Of a stretch of 64,000 nt of DNA, positions 52,137 through 64,000 are shown piece after piece (the stretch's first letter is position 1; each line of letters starts with the position of its first letter). The translations under genes and the position numbers were made by a program. Where the stretch lies: positions 8,122,001 through 8,186,000 of the forward strand of contig OZ059897.1 in the NCBI GenBank assembly GCA_964057225.1, given 5' to 3'. The stretch is from Auanema rhodensis. Its lineage: Eukaryota; Nematoda; Chromadorea; Rhabditida; Rhabditidae. The notes below the pieces were generated by a model. That model was given only the letters and a program-made list of their open reading frames with translations. It did not search any database and had not been told where the DNA came from.

Positions 52137-53750
52137 CTAAATTATAAAAATATATTTTATATTAAAGAATAAACTATAAAGAATACGATACTAACGAATC
52201 AATAGTATGTTTAAAAATTCAAAGAAGCATCTTTAATGATCAAAAAATCAAAAAAAGAAATGTACTTAATCAAAGACCAGCAAGCTAACGAGAACAGCAA
52301 TGAAACTCATCAATGCGATATCGTAGCTAGCTTAGTGCACGCTAACTGACGACCAATTCGAATCAGATGGATGACGACGATATGAAGGAATTACCTTATG
52401 TTGAAGAGGAGGAGTCTCAGAAACTTACAACACCATTGGATATCGTGAGGAGTGTAGGGAGGGGGGGGGGGGGAGTGATGGTAGCAGAAGTAGTCAAAGT
52501 AGTTGGTACTCTCTGTTGTCTGGTCTTTATAGATATGTATGTTTCACTTACATACATAACTTCATAACAAAGTTATCTTCTGAACGATTTCAAACGTTCA
52601 TAGATAATCATAATGTGTTCAGGTTGTTGGTTAAAGTTTTAAGAGGTGGCAGCTATGTGACGGGGTGCACAACGGCTATTTCGGTGTGATGAAACAGGCC
52701 TGAAGCAGTTCTCCCGGTTCCGGATGAATGCTTACAGTTACAATTAGGTTGGGCAAGCTATTTGCTGTCCATTACAATCATAACTAGTAAAAACTTCAGA
52801 AAATGTTTAAATTTTTTTGATGATCGAATAGAAATTCTTGATATAGTTTCGAGAGAAAGTGAAAATGAACTGATTTTCTATCTGTTGCTTATAATAGAAT
52901 ACGAATGAGGAAGTCTAAAATGATTTTAAACTGAAACAGGCGATAAGAGAAAACAAAAGAATCCCAGAAAAAGTTGAAACTAAAACTTCTTTTTTTCAGC
53001 TTCAAAAAGCATGATTGAGATAGAATGTTCGTTGCTCCTTGTATGAATGATATGTTTTCTCTTTCATTTTTTTTTCTGTAATTTTGTGGTAAATTAATGA
53101 AATCAAATGTTTTGGATTTGATTGATGAAAGTGTGAATTACTTTTTTTCGGCTTAAAGTAGGTTAGGCAGAGATGTAAAAAGAGAGGATTCTCTTATGAA
53201 AATCAGAAATGCAAAAGTGAATGTTTAAAAGTGTCAAGGTGATAGAACGGAAACTCATTGAAATCTTGGCTTATCCTCAATTGCCCTAATAAGCAGGAGA
53301 GAAGAGAATGGAAAAGAAGAGTGTTTTCTGTAAGTGAAGCCTTACTATCGAATAGATTGATGAAAATATGAAGATGATAACTATATGATATAGTTAGAGA
53401 ATTGTATATGAATTATTCTTAAAAGTTATGAGATATTGAGATGAAGATGACAGTTGTATTAACAGATATGATGAGGGAATGAAACTAGATTTGAAGTATT
53501 ACAGGTTGTTAGCAAGATCATTATAACAAACGGCACATTTTGATTGGAAAAAAGAAAAATTGCTTGAGATGTATGCTGCCCCTAAGCTACATATTCAGAA
53601 TGAATAATCTGAGTTTTCTATTGTCGTATCAACAACGTTGGGTGGTAGTCACAGGAGTATGACTGTTGACCCAACAAGATGAGGCAGCAGTTTTCGTTAA
53701 AAACCGTAAGAATGAGAAAAAGAGGGAAAGAATGAAAAAATAATAATAAG

Positions 53751-53788
<38 letters not shown>

Positions 53789-56291
53789 AGGATGTGAAAG
53801 AATATGTCCACCATGATGTTCCATGAATATAATACTTACTGTACTATGCTTTCATGTCTGTGATATTGAGCTGATGATCATTCGTTCATTCGTTTTTACT
53901 ATTTAGGCTTATGATAGTAGTGTGGTCATGTGCAACGTGTGTGACCAGCTTGGAAAAACTTAGTTCAACCTAATGAAGCGAAATAATCAAAAGTGAAACT
54001 TAGAATACTGAAAAAGCTTTTAATGAACAATGAAAGAAGAATAGTAAATGAAACGGTCAACCATCACATCGTTCCAGTAAATGTGATTTTACTTCATCTG
54101 AGTGTTCTTTGAGAAGCTCAGCACGCTCTTGGTTGTGAAGAAAAAATTCTATTGTAAGTTGTTACGCAGTGATTGGTTAAGAATCTGATATGTGAAACAA
54201 AATAATTAAAAATGTTAGAAGATTTTTTAATAAAAATAAGAATATTCAAAGAGAAACAGTCAGAACAGAGGAAGTTGGTGAACAAGGAAATCGAAATATA
54301 TACGATCTGATAAACAATGATTCTTGAAATTGAATTTTACATTAAGCATATGAGAGGTTTTTCGGGATATATCGAAGAAAAAAAAAGTTGTGTGATGAAA
54401 AAGTTCAGAAAAACATTCTGATGCCCTTTTTAGGGTTACATCTGTCGTGTTGACGGGTAGATTGCGAAAGGTGAAAAGGATGAAGGAGTTACAATAGAAG
54501 ACCACAAAGAAAACAGGATCAATCTGGCTAATCGGGACTGTGGAATCCCGTCTTGTGAAGCCGATCTAAACTGGCTAACTGGAATACCAGAATAGCCGGT
54601 AAGATTTATTAGAAAAGAAATTTGAAAAGAGTTTGAAGAATTAAAAATAAAAAGAAAAGACAATATGAAATAAGATTTTAGAAGAGAGAGATAAAGAGAG
54701 AGGCCGTTATAGAGAGAGGGGAGAGAGAAAGAGAGAAACAACCGATCATCACGTTTATGAATATGAAAATAAGAAATGACGCGCATAAATGACGTCAATA
54801 AATGCTCGAATAAGTTTAATTTGATAATTTTTAAGAAATAGTTTAACACGAATTCAAAATAAAAATAAAATAAAACATGAAATTCTTTACCTAATAGTAC
54901 TTTATAAATTCAAAATCACATTGACATTGTTTAAGTGTTTAAACATGAGTGGTTCGTAATAACCCAAGTTCAGGAAAATTGGTAAATTTTCGATGAAAAA
55001 GGGAAGAAAATGATTAAGACATTGACGATAAAAAAGACAAAATGTGTTCTTTTCTTCTCATAAGATTCCGAAGAGGAAAAGATGACGACGACAACGAAGA
55101 CATTTTTAGTAAAAATCCTCAAGTTATGATGTCAAGAGAATATACATCTTATACTGTATTTATGGTTTGTGTTGAGATTGGCGGCAATTCACGAACAAAA
55201 TTGTTGACAAAACTCATGAAAGGAAACAACAATTCACGATTTTTCATGGTAATAAAATAAATTTTCATTTCAAAATAAATAAAAGTATTGAATGTGGCTG
55301 AAAATGCGCTCAAAAAAATCGTTCACCTTCGTGAATTGGCTAGAACGATTTTGAATGTTACATTCTGAAAACGATATCCATTTCCTCCAATTTTTTTTCT
55401 TCTTTTTCTCCTTTTTTTTTCGCGCTGGTACTGGCGACAAAATGAGATTACAAGGTTAATACATGGAGGTTTGCAGAGAAAAACGACAAAGAAAACAAGT
55501 TTTCAGTTTCATTTGAACGAAAAAAAAGGGTTTTAGAGGATGAAGCTTGCACTTATAGATGAATATATCTTATATTGTAGTTTGTGTTCAGTAAATGTAC
55601 TGGTAGAAGGTCATAGATCTTACTCTCTCTGTGCCCCATAATCTATACAAAGAAATTTGCTTTTGGAAATCTTACAAACGTACGTATGTACATACATAAA
55701 CGTATATGATTGACCTTTTTTTTTATTTGAAAATCAATGTATTCAGATAAACAAATACAAAATATATAATAATAATAATAATATCTATATAGTTAAGAGT
55801 GTGAAATAAAGTTTTTTTCATCGAAATTTGAAAATAATAAATCAAAATTAATATAGTTAGAATAGAAAAATTAAATTGTTTTTCAAAAAATATATAGTAA
55901 AGATATTATAAAAATTGTCTATACAAGTATATTTGAAACTATTTTTAGATCGTACAAGTTGAAAATAAATGTAAAAACCCTTTCTTATCATAGTGTTTCT
56001 ATCGTATCCGCCATAGATGAATCAGTTTTCATAGAATAATCGACTTGAATTGTAAGAATATTCTTTCAGAAGCACAATGAACTCACGATAGTATATAAGC
56101 TGTTTCTTGAATTGGGATATCTATCATCAGATCCTCGATTACAACATTCATATAGTAGTTGTACTTATATAGTTAATACTAGTTATATGGTACAACTAGT
56201 GAATGTTATCGTTTAATTTTCATATTTTATCAAATTTTACCTTGATATTCATGAATTTCTCTTCATATCATTAATTATTTCTTTAAGGATT
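52137..56291. other. Intergenic region
   Basis: No gene supported. Contains a G homopolymer near 52463, a compact GC-richer patch at about 52640-52750, GA tracts at 53754-53790 and 54681-54740, and another GC-richer patch near 54515-54600. The frames near 52367-52567 and 55042-55260 lack family motifs. The last bases hold TTATTTCTTTAAG (to 56286), a likely trans-splice acceptor for the next gene. Confidence 0.5.
53754..53790. repeat. (GA)n microsatellite
   Basis: GA run with one AA interruption, in intergenic sequence. Confidence 0.9.
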
Positions 56292-57220
56292 ATGAAGGTT
56301 CTTGCTATCATCCTTGTTATTAGCTCACTGTACTTTGGATATGTTACTGCCTGTAGTGCATATGGAATAGGAACAGGTAAATCATTTCTTCAAATTTCAA
56401 ATGAAATTGCTTAATGTTAGAAAAATATCGAAAAATTGATGTGAACGGATTCCATTTACCTCTTCAAATGGTTATTTCGGGAAGAAATGTTACAAACACT
56501 ATTGTCAATCAAGCTGCTGCTAATGCTGAACAAGCTAGACAGCGTATACAAACGGTGGCTGAAACTGTGGTCAGTTAAGCTGTTTCTTATTTGTATCTTC
56601 TTCTAATACTTTTCATAATGATAATGACAAAAACCGGAAATCAGATTTCAAAACCATGTTTTAGATCAAACGAGCTATTTCGGATATCATGCAGATGATT
56701 GGACTTGGAAGCTTGACCGGTGATGTTGAGAGACAAATTCTTATTGACAATGTCTAGTAAGGAAAATTTCAAATTATCAGGGAAATATAAAAATATTTCA
56801 GCTATGAGCCATTGACTTGCCAAGAATATAGAACTCGTTTCAACACCACACTATGTAAAACTTTGTTTTCAAACTTAAAACTCGAACATATCTCATTATA
56901 GTTACCTATGCTTCATCATACATCTGTGTTGTTGATGATGATAATATCATCAGAAATGTTTGTGAGAATATGACAAGTTGCAACTTGAACCAACTTACTC
57001 CAATTCCAAGAGATTACCGCCACTTGCAAATCTCTCTTAAGGTTTGATTAGGAAGACGATTCAACAATTGATGCTTATATTCACGTTGTAGGTCAGAAAT
57101 GCTATTGTTGGTTCATGGACATCAGATGACTGGAACAGATTCTCTCGCTCTTTCCAAACTGAAATGCTTCGAACTGAATTTGGAACAGCTTTCAGTCAAG
57201 CCAAGATTACAGTTTCCTAA
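56292..57220 (+). CDS. Orphan secreted glycoprotein, about 215 aa
   Basis: Exons 56292-56376, 56421-56569, 56665-56756, 56802-56854, 56902-57041 and 57092-57220 encode 215 aa. A clean signal peptide (MKVLAIILVISSLYFGYVTA) precedes ACSAYGIGTG. The mature chain has five Cys, three N-glycosylation sequons (NVT, NTT, NMT), an Ala/Gln-rich helix (NQAAANAEQARQRIQ) and a C-terminal WTSDDWNRFSRSFQ segment. No known domain is recognised. The second donor site is GTCAGT, less usual than its neighbours. A TTTCTTTAAG acceptor sits just before the start, and AATAAA at 57290-57295 gives a 70-bp 3' UTR. Complete small gene; function unknown. Confidence 0.7.
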
Positions 57221-58069
57221 TTTAAAAATAATTACAAATTCAATTAATAATCGATAATGCTTTGTAATTTTCAAATTATGATAATGACCAATAAACTTTA
57301 AATTATTAAATTATATTTTTAAATTATATAATACAAATGCCTTACAACTTATGTATATCATATAATCAGCTAAACATTGATATGTCTATAAGTATTAGTA
57401 ATATAGATGTCGATAAGTCGATTTCATATCAAAGTTTTCTTTCTTTTTTCTAATTTTTGAACTTGATTAAACAATCTGATTGATATATTTCTAATAATCT
57501 TAAGAGTATTATAAGATAATTTAAACATAAATATTAAACTATTTTCTAATTTTTTATTAAAATTCTACATAAGAAATTGAAAAAAAAACTTTTGAATTCA
57601 ATAATTTTAGAAAAAAAAAGAAATCTAGAAAAAGGAAATGACATTTGAAATATATAATTCCTATACCTGATTATATGACAAGGAAGCACATTTTGAGAAA
57701 AAGAAGGCTATCATAATTCCCAGTTGATTATCATGAAATTCATAAATAAATCTTAAAATTTTGATAAAAAAATTGTATGTAAAATGTATTTTAACGGAAC
57801 AATGTCTTATCAAAAATATCTTTTGGTCCGGGCTCTACGGTGATGTGAATAGGAAGAAAGAGCAATTAAAATCTGAATGAAAGATAACATTTCAAATGAA
57901 AATTTGTCTTTTCTGTCCCCTCTGGGTTCCATGTATCAGACCTTTGTGATCCTTGATCTCATAATGTTTCTTTTTCAACTTTTTCAAGTTTTATGCTTTT
58001 GTATAATCAAGTTTTGACTAACTTTCAGCACAATTATATAGTATATAGTATAAGAACGAATGGACTAAT
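57221..58069. other. Intergenic region before the spinster-like gene
   Basis: AT-rich, with the 3' UTR of the preceding gene and an AACTTTCAG acceptor ending at 58028, about 40 bp before the transporter ATG, a probable trans-splice site. No coding region is seen. Confidence 0.55.
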
Positions 58070-60393
58070 ATGGCTAATTCTGCTAGAGATTACTTTTCTG
58101 CATCTATTCTCTTCATCATCAATTTGCTGAATTATGTAGATCGAGAGACTGTAGCAGGTATGTTCATTTGAACCTCTACGAATAAGATGATTTCACTCCT
58201 TTCCCTATGGAATTACAAGAGAGAAGAAACATTTTTCGCTATTTGTAGGTGTTCTAACTGATGTACAAGCATATTATAACAAGAATGATACATGGGCTGG
58301 ACTCATTCAAACGGTTTTTCTTGTATTTTTCGTTATTGGATCACCAATTTGTGGTTATTTAGGTGATAGGTTCGATTGATTATTTTAAAAATTCTTTTTA
58401 ATTTTTCATGTTTTTCTTAGATACAATCGTAAATGGGTGATATGTGGTGGAATGATAATATGGGTTGCAGCTGTTATTGGATCATCATTTTGCCCCGCAA
58501 ATGTACGGAACATTTAAACAAGATGTTTCATTTCTATATGCTCGGGCTGTTTATAGATGTTTTGGCTGTTCATGTTGCTACGAGGAGTAGTAGGAATAGG
58601 TGAAGCTAGCTATTCCAATGTTAGTCCATCTATGATTTGTGATATGTTCACGGGACAAATACGGAATAGGGTCTATATGGTTTATTACTTGGCTGTACCA
58701 TGTGGCAGGTATGTTTTTGCAATTTATTGGAAGTATAGCTTTACGTGTAGTCGTTCTTGAACATAAAAGCAAAAAAAAACAATAAATATCTGTATAAGAA
58801 ACTGATTTTCAAGTGGTCTAGGCTACGTGGTTGGCTCCAATGTGGCTACCTTGATGCACTCATGGAAATGGGGAATTCGTATTACAGCTGTAGCTGGTGA
58901 GCAAAAACTTAAACACACACACACACAAGCTGAGAGAAATTCTGCTCATTTGCAGGTATTATCGGAATTCTGGCCCTGATTCTTTTTGTCGATGAACCTG
59001 AGCGTGGAGCTTCGGATAAAGTTGAGGAAGGTTTTGATGCTATTGTTGAACCACTAGAGCCATCCACTATATGGCAAGATCTATATTCTCTTATAACCAA
59101 GTACAAGATGAAAATGATATTTCGATAATTATCTGAAAATTCTTTATAGTTGGACTTATATTAATTGTACATTAGCTTATACATCTCTTGTATTCGTTGC
59201 TGGTACCATGCTATGGTGGACTCCAACAGCTGCCGAACATCGATTGGCTTGGGATCGTAATCTTACTTCTACGAATGATTTACCTGGCTCGGAAAAGGAT
59301 AAGTATGTTTCAAAATATGTTTACATACTCTGTATCAGTTGTAGCATCGTTGGTGAATGAGTTCAATTTTTTCAGAATAAATATGCTGTTTGGTATGATA
59401 ACATTAGCTTCCGGTTTGATTGGAGTTGTCGCTGGAACCTTCCTTTCATGGGTAATCAATTATACGATTTGCAGTAATTATGTTGATAAACATTTTGATT
59501 TTTGACAGATGTTACAAGAAGGAAAATGGTTCTTGCACCGGTTTAAAACTGATCGAGCTCCTCCTATCATATGTGCAATAGGAGCAGCATTTGCTTTTCC
59601 TATCATGCTTATTCTTATTCTCTTGAATCATACACATGCTGTAACTCTATGGGTTAGTTCATTCTGGAAGATCTAATGCTCAATATCTTTGTTGAAGGTT
59701 CTTGCATTTGTTTGTATTACATTCATGTGTTTCAATTGGGGTTTAAATGTTGATATCGTTATGGTAAGTTCTTCGTAATGCTGTTCTCACGTAACCTATT
59801 GCCGTCAACTTTACGTGAAAGTTTTCATTTTGAGTTAATGACGAGCTAATGCGCGGTTGCTTCTGTCAATTCACATCTTATATTCAAAATTGAAATAATG
59901 TATTTCATTTATTTCAGTCAATTGTTTTGCCATGGAGAAGGAGTTCAGCATTTTCTTGGTACATGTTATGCTCTCACATGTTTGGCGATGGACCAGGGCC
60001 ATATATCGTCGGATCGGTTAGTCGTCTCCCACAAGCATCAATTTCAATATCATTTCAGATTTCTGATGCACTTCGGACGGGGGATCGGCCAGAAGATCAC
60101 TATAAATCCCTTGTAAAAGCATTTTATTGTCTTTTCGGGTTATTAGGTGTCAGCGCAATAATGTATGGAGTCACAGCAATAACGTTATTAAATGATAAAA
60201 AACGAGTCAAACATGAATTATCACTTCATGCTCGAAGTAAGTTTCAAGTTTCATAGCAGATTTTCTTCTAAACGAAAAACTTTTAATTACAGAACTAGTT
60301 GAAGAAGAAGAAGAAGAAGAAGAAGAAGAAGAGGATGACGATATAGTTAATGATTATAATGATAAAATTTCAAATATCAGTACTAAACTGTAA
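58070..60393 (+). CDS. Spinster-family MFS transporter
   Basis: Thirteen exons give 495 aa: 58070-58157, 58249-58369, 58421-58502, 58557-58708, 58814-58896, 58956-59100, 59150-59302, 59376-59451, 59509-59652, 59698-59763, 59918-60016, 60059-60236, 60293-60393. Spinster signatures: LNYVDRETVAGVL in the first helix, MFS motif A GYLGDRYNRK between helices 2 and 3, RGVVGIGEASYSNVSPSMICDMF in helix 4, WRWAFR-like WKWGIRITAVAG after helix 5, VRGxLP-like LPWRRSSAFSW and HMFGDGPGPYIVGSISD. Twelve hydrophobic segments are expected. Spinster homologues sit in late endosomes/lysosomes and carry lysosphingolipids or lysophospholipids. C. elegans has several spin genes; I cannot say which this matches. 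The acidic tail is a run of about 12 Glu coded by a (GAA)n tract at 60301-60332. Confidence 0.92.
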
Positions 60394-60783
60394 AAATACA
60401 GTATAAATAACGTTTAAACTAAAATAAATTATTTTTTAAATGATATTTATATAATAAAAATTAGAAAACTTTATTAGTTAATTGTAAAAAAGAAAGAAAT
60501 ATAGTAACGGTAAAGCTTTTATTATTTGATTCATTATACATTAATTAAAACAAAATATCTTTCAATTTGATTTTTGTTTATAAAAGCACCAATAAATATG
60601 TTTTTTTGGCTTTCATTGGGATTAATAGACGATGAGCTCTAGAAACAAGTATGAAATGAAAATATATAAAGTTAATGTATCGTTATTATTGGCTTGGCCT
60701 GTACACAATTTCCGAGAAATTACATTTTCGGAAAACAAAATATTACATTGGGATACACGGGATTATGTTAATTATGAATAAAC
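60394..60783. other. Convergent 3' region between the spinster-like and EFHD-like genes
   Basis: AT-rich, about 390 bp, with AATAAA-like signals close to the transporter stop codon. No coding sequence is seen. Confidence 0.6.
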
Positions 60784-62740
60784 TTAATGGAAAATACTCT
60801 TATTCTGGAGGAACTTTTCTCGTCGCTTTCTTTTTTCCTCTTCTTCTTGTCGTTTCTCATCCTGCTCCTGTTTGATTTCTTCTTCAAATTTAGATAATTT
60901 TGTTTGTTCAGCTATCTAAAATACAATTTGTAAATTATAAAAACAATAATAAATAAAAATATTGATAACCTAAATGAATTATTAAAATTTATTAAAAAAC
61001 AAACTTTAGCTTGGAAGAAACTGGCAGCTGCTAAAACACCTTCTTTGGCAACATCTACTGACTCAGCCAACTGTGTAAAAACCTGAAAGAACTTTTTTAA
61101 AAAAAAGAATTATGAGAGAGTGATAAATCGAAAGGAGATGTCAAATGTGTTATGTGAACAATCTCAATTCAAATTCAACAAAGACAGACAAACCTCAGAA
61201 CAGCCAAATTGACCTTGAGCAGCAAGGCGGAAAAGGAGGAAGAACTCGCGCAAACTGATCTTTCCGTCGTTATCTTCATCAACCTATAAAGCAGTACTTG
61301 AAACAAAAGAAAGAAAAAATTAAACAATTTTATTGAAATTTGAAAAGAAACAAACCTTCTTAATGATGTCTTTCAAAGCGATGTGGGTTTGAGCTTCACC
61401 AAGTTTCTCCATCATGCGTTTAAGCTCGTTAAAGTCAATAAAGCCATCGCAGTCCTCATCAAACCTATAAATTATAATGAATAAAGAATTAAAAATGTAA
61501 ATAATTTACTTTTTGAATGTATCTTGGAAGAATTTGATTTGTTTACGTGAAAATTCAGAAAATTCAGCAAAAACACTCAGTTTTCTATTGATGAACTGTG
61601 GTTGTACATCACCTGAAACATAATAATAAATTACATTAATAAACAAATAAATAAACAAAAATAAAAATTGTTACCAAGCATGTAAATATTTTCTTGATCA
61701 TTTGAGAATGTCGACATCTTTTATATTATATACGGTTGAAGTTAGTATGAAGGAAGACGATGAACAATTTGAAACAGATTGACCATATGACGGCCAGGAA
61801 CAGAGTGATCGAAGGGGGGAAGTTGGGCGGGCCAAAATACAGTTGACCCGCCTATATATAGTATTGACTATGATGTTCAAAAATATTGACAAAATTTGTG
61901 AACATCATAGCTACTTCAGGTTATAAAATCATTTATTTTCCCAAGATAATGGTAAGATCAGATATGAGAAATGTGAGTTCAAACAAGACAAGCGAGGATA
62001 TATGTCTACATATCATGTTTTTCTGATAATAGTTGTTGTTTACAGATGTGTTGTTATAGTTTGTTTGTTAGTGATTACAGATGTGGATATGTGGGAGCAC
62101 ATAGACGAATACGAGCCGGAATTTCTTTTAATTATTCTGATTAATGATGATGTTGAAATGAGTACGATCAAGCAAGATTCAGCAGATTTGTTTAAAAATA
62201 ATTTTCAAAAATCGAGCCGAAAATGAGATTTGGTGATGATTCATTGAATCGAGAAAAACAATCGTCAGTTGGTTGTGGTGGTGGTGGTTGGTGATGGAGA
62301 TGGTTGTTCACATGTCCACTTAATGACTCATTTCAACCGAAAAATTTTTGTGTTTTATGTGTTTTTACGAGAAGAGAATTGAATATTATCTAAGATGATA
62401 CACTGACTCATCAAATAATTTAGATATCTTTCAAAGAATTTAAACCATTTTCTCAGATTATTTAGTCGTATAGCATTGAAAAATCGTTATTTCTTATTAA
62501 ATACTCTAGTAATACTATACATATATAGTTAATATAGTATTTTTGAAATTCATTACAAATCACAATTACTTCAACATGAGCTTTCTATAAGAACTTCTCT
62601 CTCTCTCTCTATCTCTGGTAACGGGTAGTATCGTATTTCGTGGTTCCAGAAGTAGGTACAAACCTACGACAACTAGATGATGATTGACAATACAAATGGC
62701 GGCAGAACTTACGAGAGAGAGAAAGAGAGAGAGAGGGAGG

Positions 62741-62772
<32 letters not shown>

Positions 62773-64000
62773 AACATAATAAAAGAAGAGTATAAGGAAG
62801 ATAGAAGAAATATGTTTCTGAGTGAGAATAACAGCAGACGAAAACGAGCGCGAATTTTATAGGAAAGAGGAAAGATGATGACGAGTTGAGTGTGAGATGA
62901 TTGTCCAAGGACAATTGTTCTCATCTTGATAATATTACCAAATATATAATTAATTCAAAATAATAATAATAAAGAAAATTTCTTTTGAAATAAAAATTTA
63001 AAAAATAAAGAAAATTTCAGAATTACCTTCTAAAATTTTAGTTCGACGTTCTAACATAGCATTCAGCTCATCTGGATTTTCTACTTTAGGGCTACATTTC
63101 TGAAATAAAAAAGAAATTAAAGTATTAAAAGGAAAGTTTTTATTGCATTCGATCTAGATAAAGATGAATTAACCAACCACATGTGGTAATCATTTATATT
63201 TTTAAAGAAAAACATATGTTAGCACGAGTATTGTAAATACAATGAATATTACTTGTCTTTTCTACAAAATTTTACAAGAAAAAAGCTTTTGTTTTTGTTT
63301 AAAGCCTTGTTAACAAGCCAAAAACTGCGAAACTTACTTTGATGGGAGGTGAAGGAATTGGCTTTTCATCTTCAACTGACATCAGGGGATCACACAACAA
63401 GCCCAGAGGACTTACGATAGGCTTCTACAAATATTATTTTTGTAATGTTTTTAGTTGAAAGATATTGGAAACAATTCGTTTTTTTTTTGTTTTAAATGCA
63501 CTTAGATTTTCTTTTCTTTTTCTCATTTTGACTTCAAAAAGACAACAAAAGTTTTGTTTGTATTGTTTATGACCTGAGGGATTTTCAGGAAAATTGTATT
63601 TTTCCTAAAATTTAAAAATATTTAAGCTAAAGAAAGTCTATGAAAATTAAATTAAATTATAAATAAATTATCGTTCTATATAAATGGCGCTAGAAAATAT
63701 CAAATATCTTACTCGTACTACTGGAGATTGAGGACGGCTTTGAGGCTTGGGAGGCGGAACTGGTGGTGGTGTAGATGGTCTCGATGAGCTATAATGAGCA
63801 TCGTATACTATTCCAATTGCAATTTCTCGGAGAAAATGAAGATAAAGACAACTAAACTTACTTTCCACATTCTGTTTTGATCATTTCAATGAGAAGAGGG
63901 GACGGTACGTTTCTTAGTGCTGTCCTCAAAAGTTCTGGAGATTTTGCCGGAGTGTATGGACGATCGGAGATTTCTTCCAGCTTTTGTTGGGTTGCTTCAC
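60784..64000 (-). CDS. Swiprosin/EFHD-like two-EF-hand protein, 5' end beyond the window
   Basis: Common exons on the minus strand: 61612-61510, 61464-61356, 61283-61194, 61082-61005 and 60915-60784. They carry SEFSRKQIKFFQ, EF-hand 1 with loop DEDCDGFIDFNE, EF-hand 2 with loop DEDNDGKISLRE (both with all ligands), LLFRLAAQGQ, and a coiled C-terminus FEEEIKQEQDEKRQEEEE. This is the EFHD1/EFHD2 (swiprosin) plan, calcium sensors that bind F-actin. The short form starts at exon 61717-61675 (MSTFSNDQENIYMLG) and gives 184 aa. The long form instead uses 64000-63862 (partial), 63788-63713, 63424-63338 and 63099-63027, adding a Pro-rich segment (STPPPVPPPKPQ) and ELNAMLERRTKILEG, the equivalent of the pre-EF region of EFHD2. 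All phases agree. Confidence 0.88.
61718..63026 (-). other. Long-isoform intron carrying the short-isoform promoter
   Basis: 1.3 kb between the long-form exon 63099-63027 and the short-form first exon. On the minus strand a TATATATAGGCGGGTC element (about 61850) lies roughly 135 bp before the short-form ATG. Also present are a (GA)n tract at 62717-62774, a GGTGG-rich patch near 62276-62300 and a CT run near 62597-62615. Confidence 0.55.
62717..62774. repeat. (GA)n microsatellite
   Basis: Imperfect GA run with GGGAGGGA interruptions inside the EFHD-like intron. Confidence 0.9.

Noticed and set aside
52367-52567. Plus-strand frame starting MDDDDMKELPYVEEEE
   Set aside because: Ends in a G-homopolymer-derived poly-Gly and lacks conservation clues or splice partners.
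54260-54849. Minus-strand Phe/Leu/Ser-rich frames of 81 and 137 codons as a membrane protein
   Set aside because: They are translations of GA/CT-rich and A-rich tracts with no domain, start context or splicing support.

Overview
The window is a piece of a nematode nuclear genome. It is AT-rich, its genes are cut into many small exons by introns mostly of 40-60 bp with GT..TTTTCAG borders, and several start codons follow directly on splice-acceptor-like TTTCAG/TTTTAG/TTTAAG sequences with no upstream exon in sight, which fits spliced-leader trans-splicing. The gene content is nematode-specific in places: a quahog hedgehog-related protein, a class-H chemoreceptor, an MLT-7-type peroxidase with a ShK domain, and a Cys/Gln-rich ABU/PQN-type cuticle protein. 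I cannot name the genus. From memory of C. elegans gene assignments, qua-1, mlt-7, prx-13, lsm-4 and arl-1 are all on chromosome II there, so the window probably comes from the equivalent chromosome element.

Layout. 1-4908: non-coding, upstream of qua-1. 4909-10972 (+): qua-1, 20 exons, with an intact Hog autoprocessing domain and a recent tandem duplication of one exon plus intron. 10973-23228: about 12.3 kb with no convincing gene, rich in simple repeats and palindromic CRE/E-box-like sites. 23229-29259 (+): mlt-7, 22 exons, a secreted ShK + Thr-rich + haem peroxidase. 29804-31982 (-): lsm-4 followed by prx-13, a likely operon. 32793-36852 (+): KRI1 homologue then arl-1, closely spaced and probably co-transcribed. 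37248-38295 (-): DNAJC9-type J protein. About 38675-38830: a candidate structured small RNA. 39045-40690 (-): srh-like GPCR. 40691-46077: non-coding. 46078-47944 (+): Cys/Gln-rich secreted protein. 50776-52136 (-): orphan secreted protein with a PAN/apple-like Cys module. 56292-57220 (+): orphan secreted glycoprotein. 58070-60393 (+): spinster-type MFS transporter. 60784 to the right edge (-): swiprosin/EFHD-like two-EF-hand protein with two alternative first exons, its 5' end outside the window.

Together, three genes (qua-1, mlt-7 and the ABU/PQN-like gene) belong to families tied to the nematode cuticle or moulting. The rest are mostly housekeeping genes (rRNA processing, mRNA decay/splicing, Golgi traffic, peroxisome import). 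Exon coordinates were worked out by hand from reading frame and splice-site phase; every multi-exon model listed keeps frame throughout.
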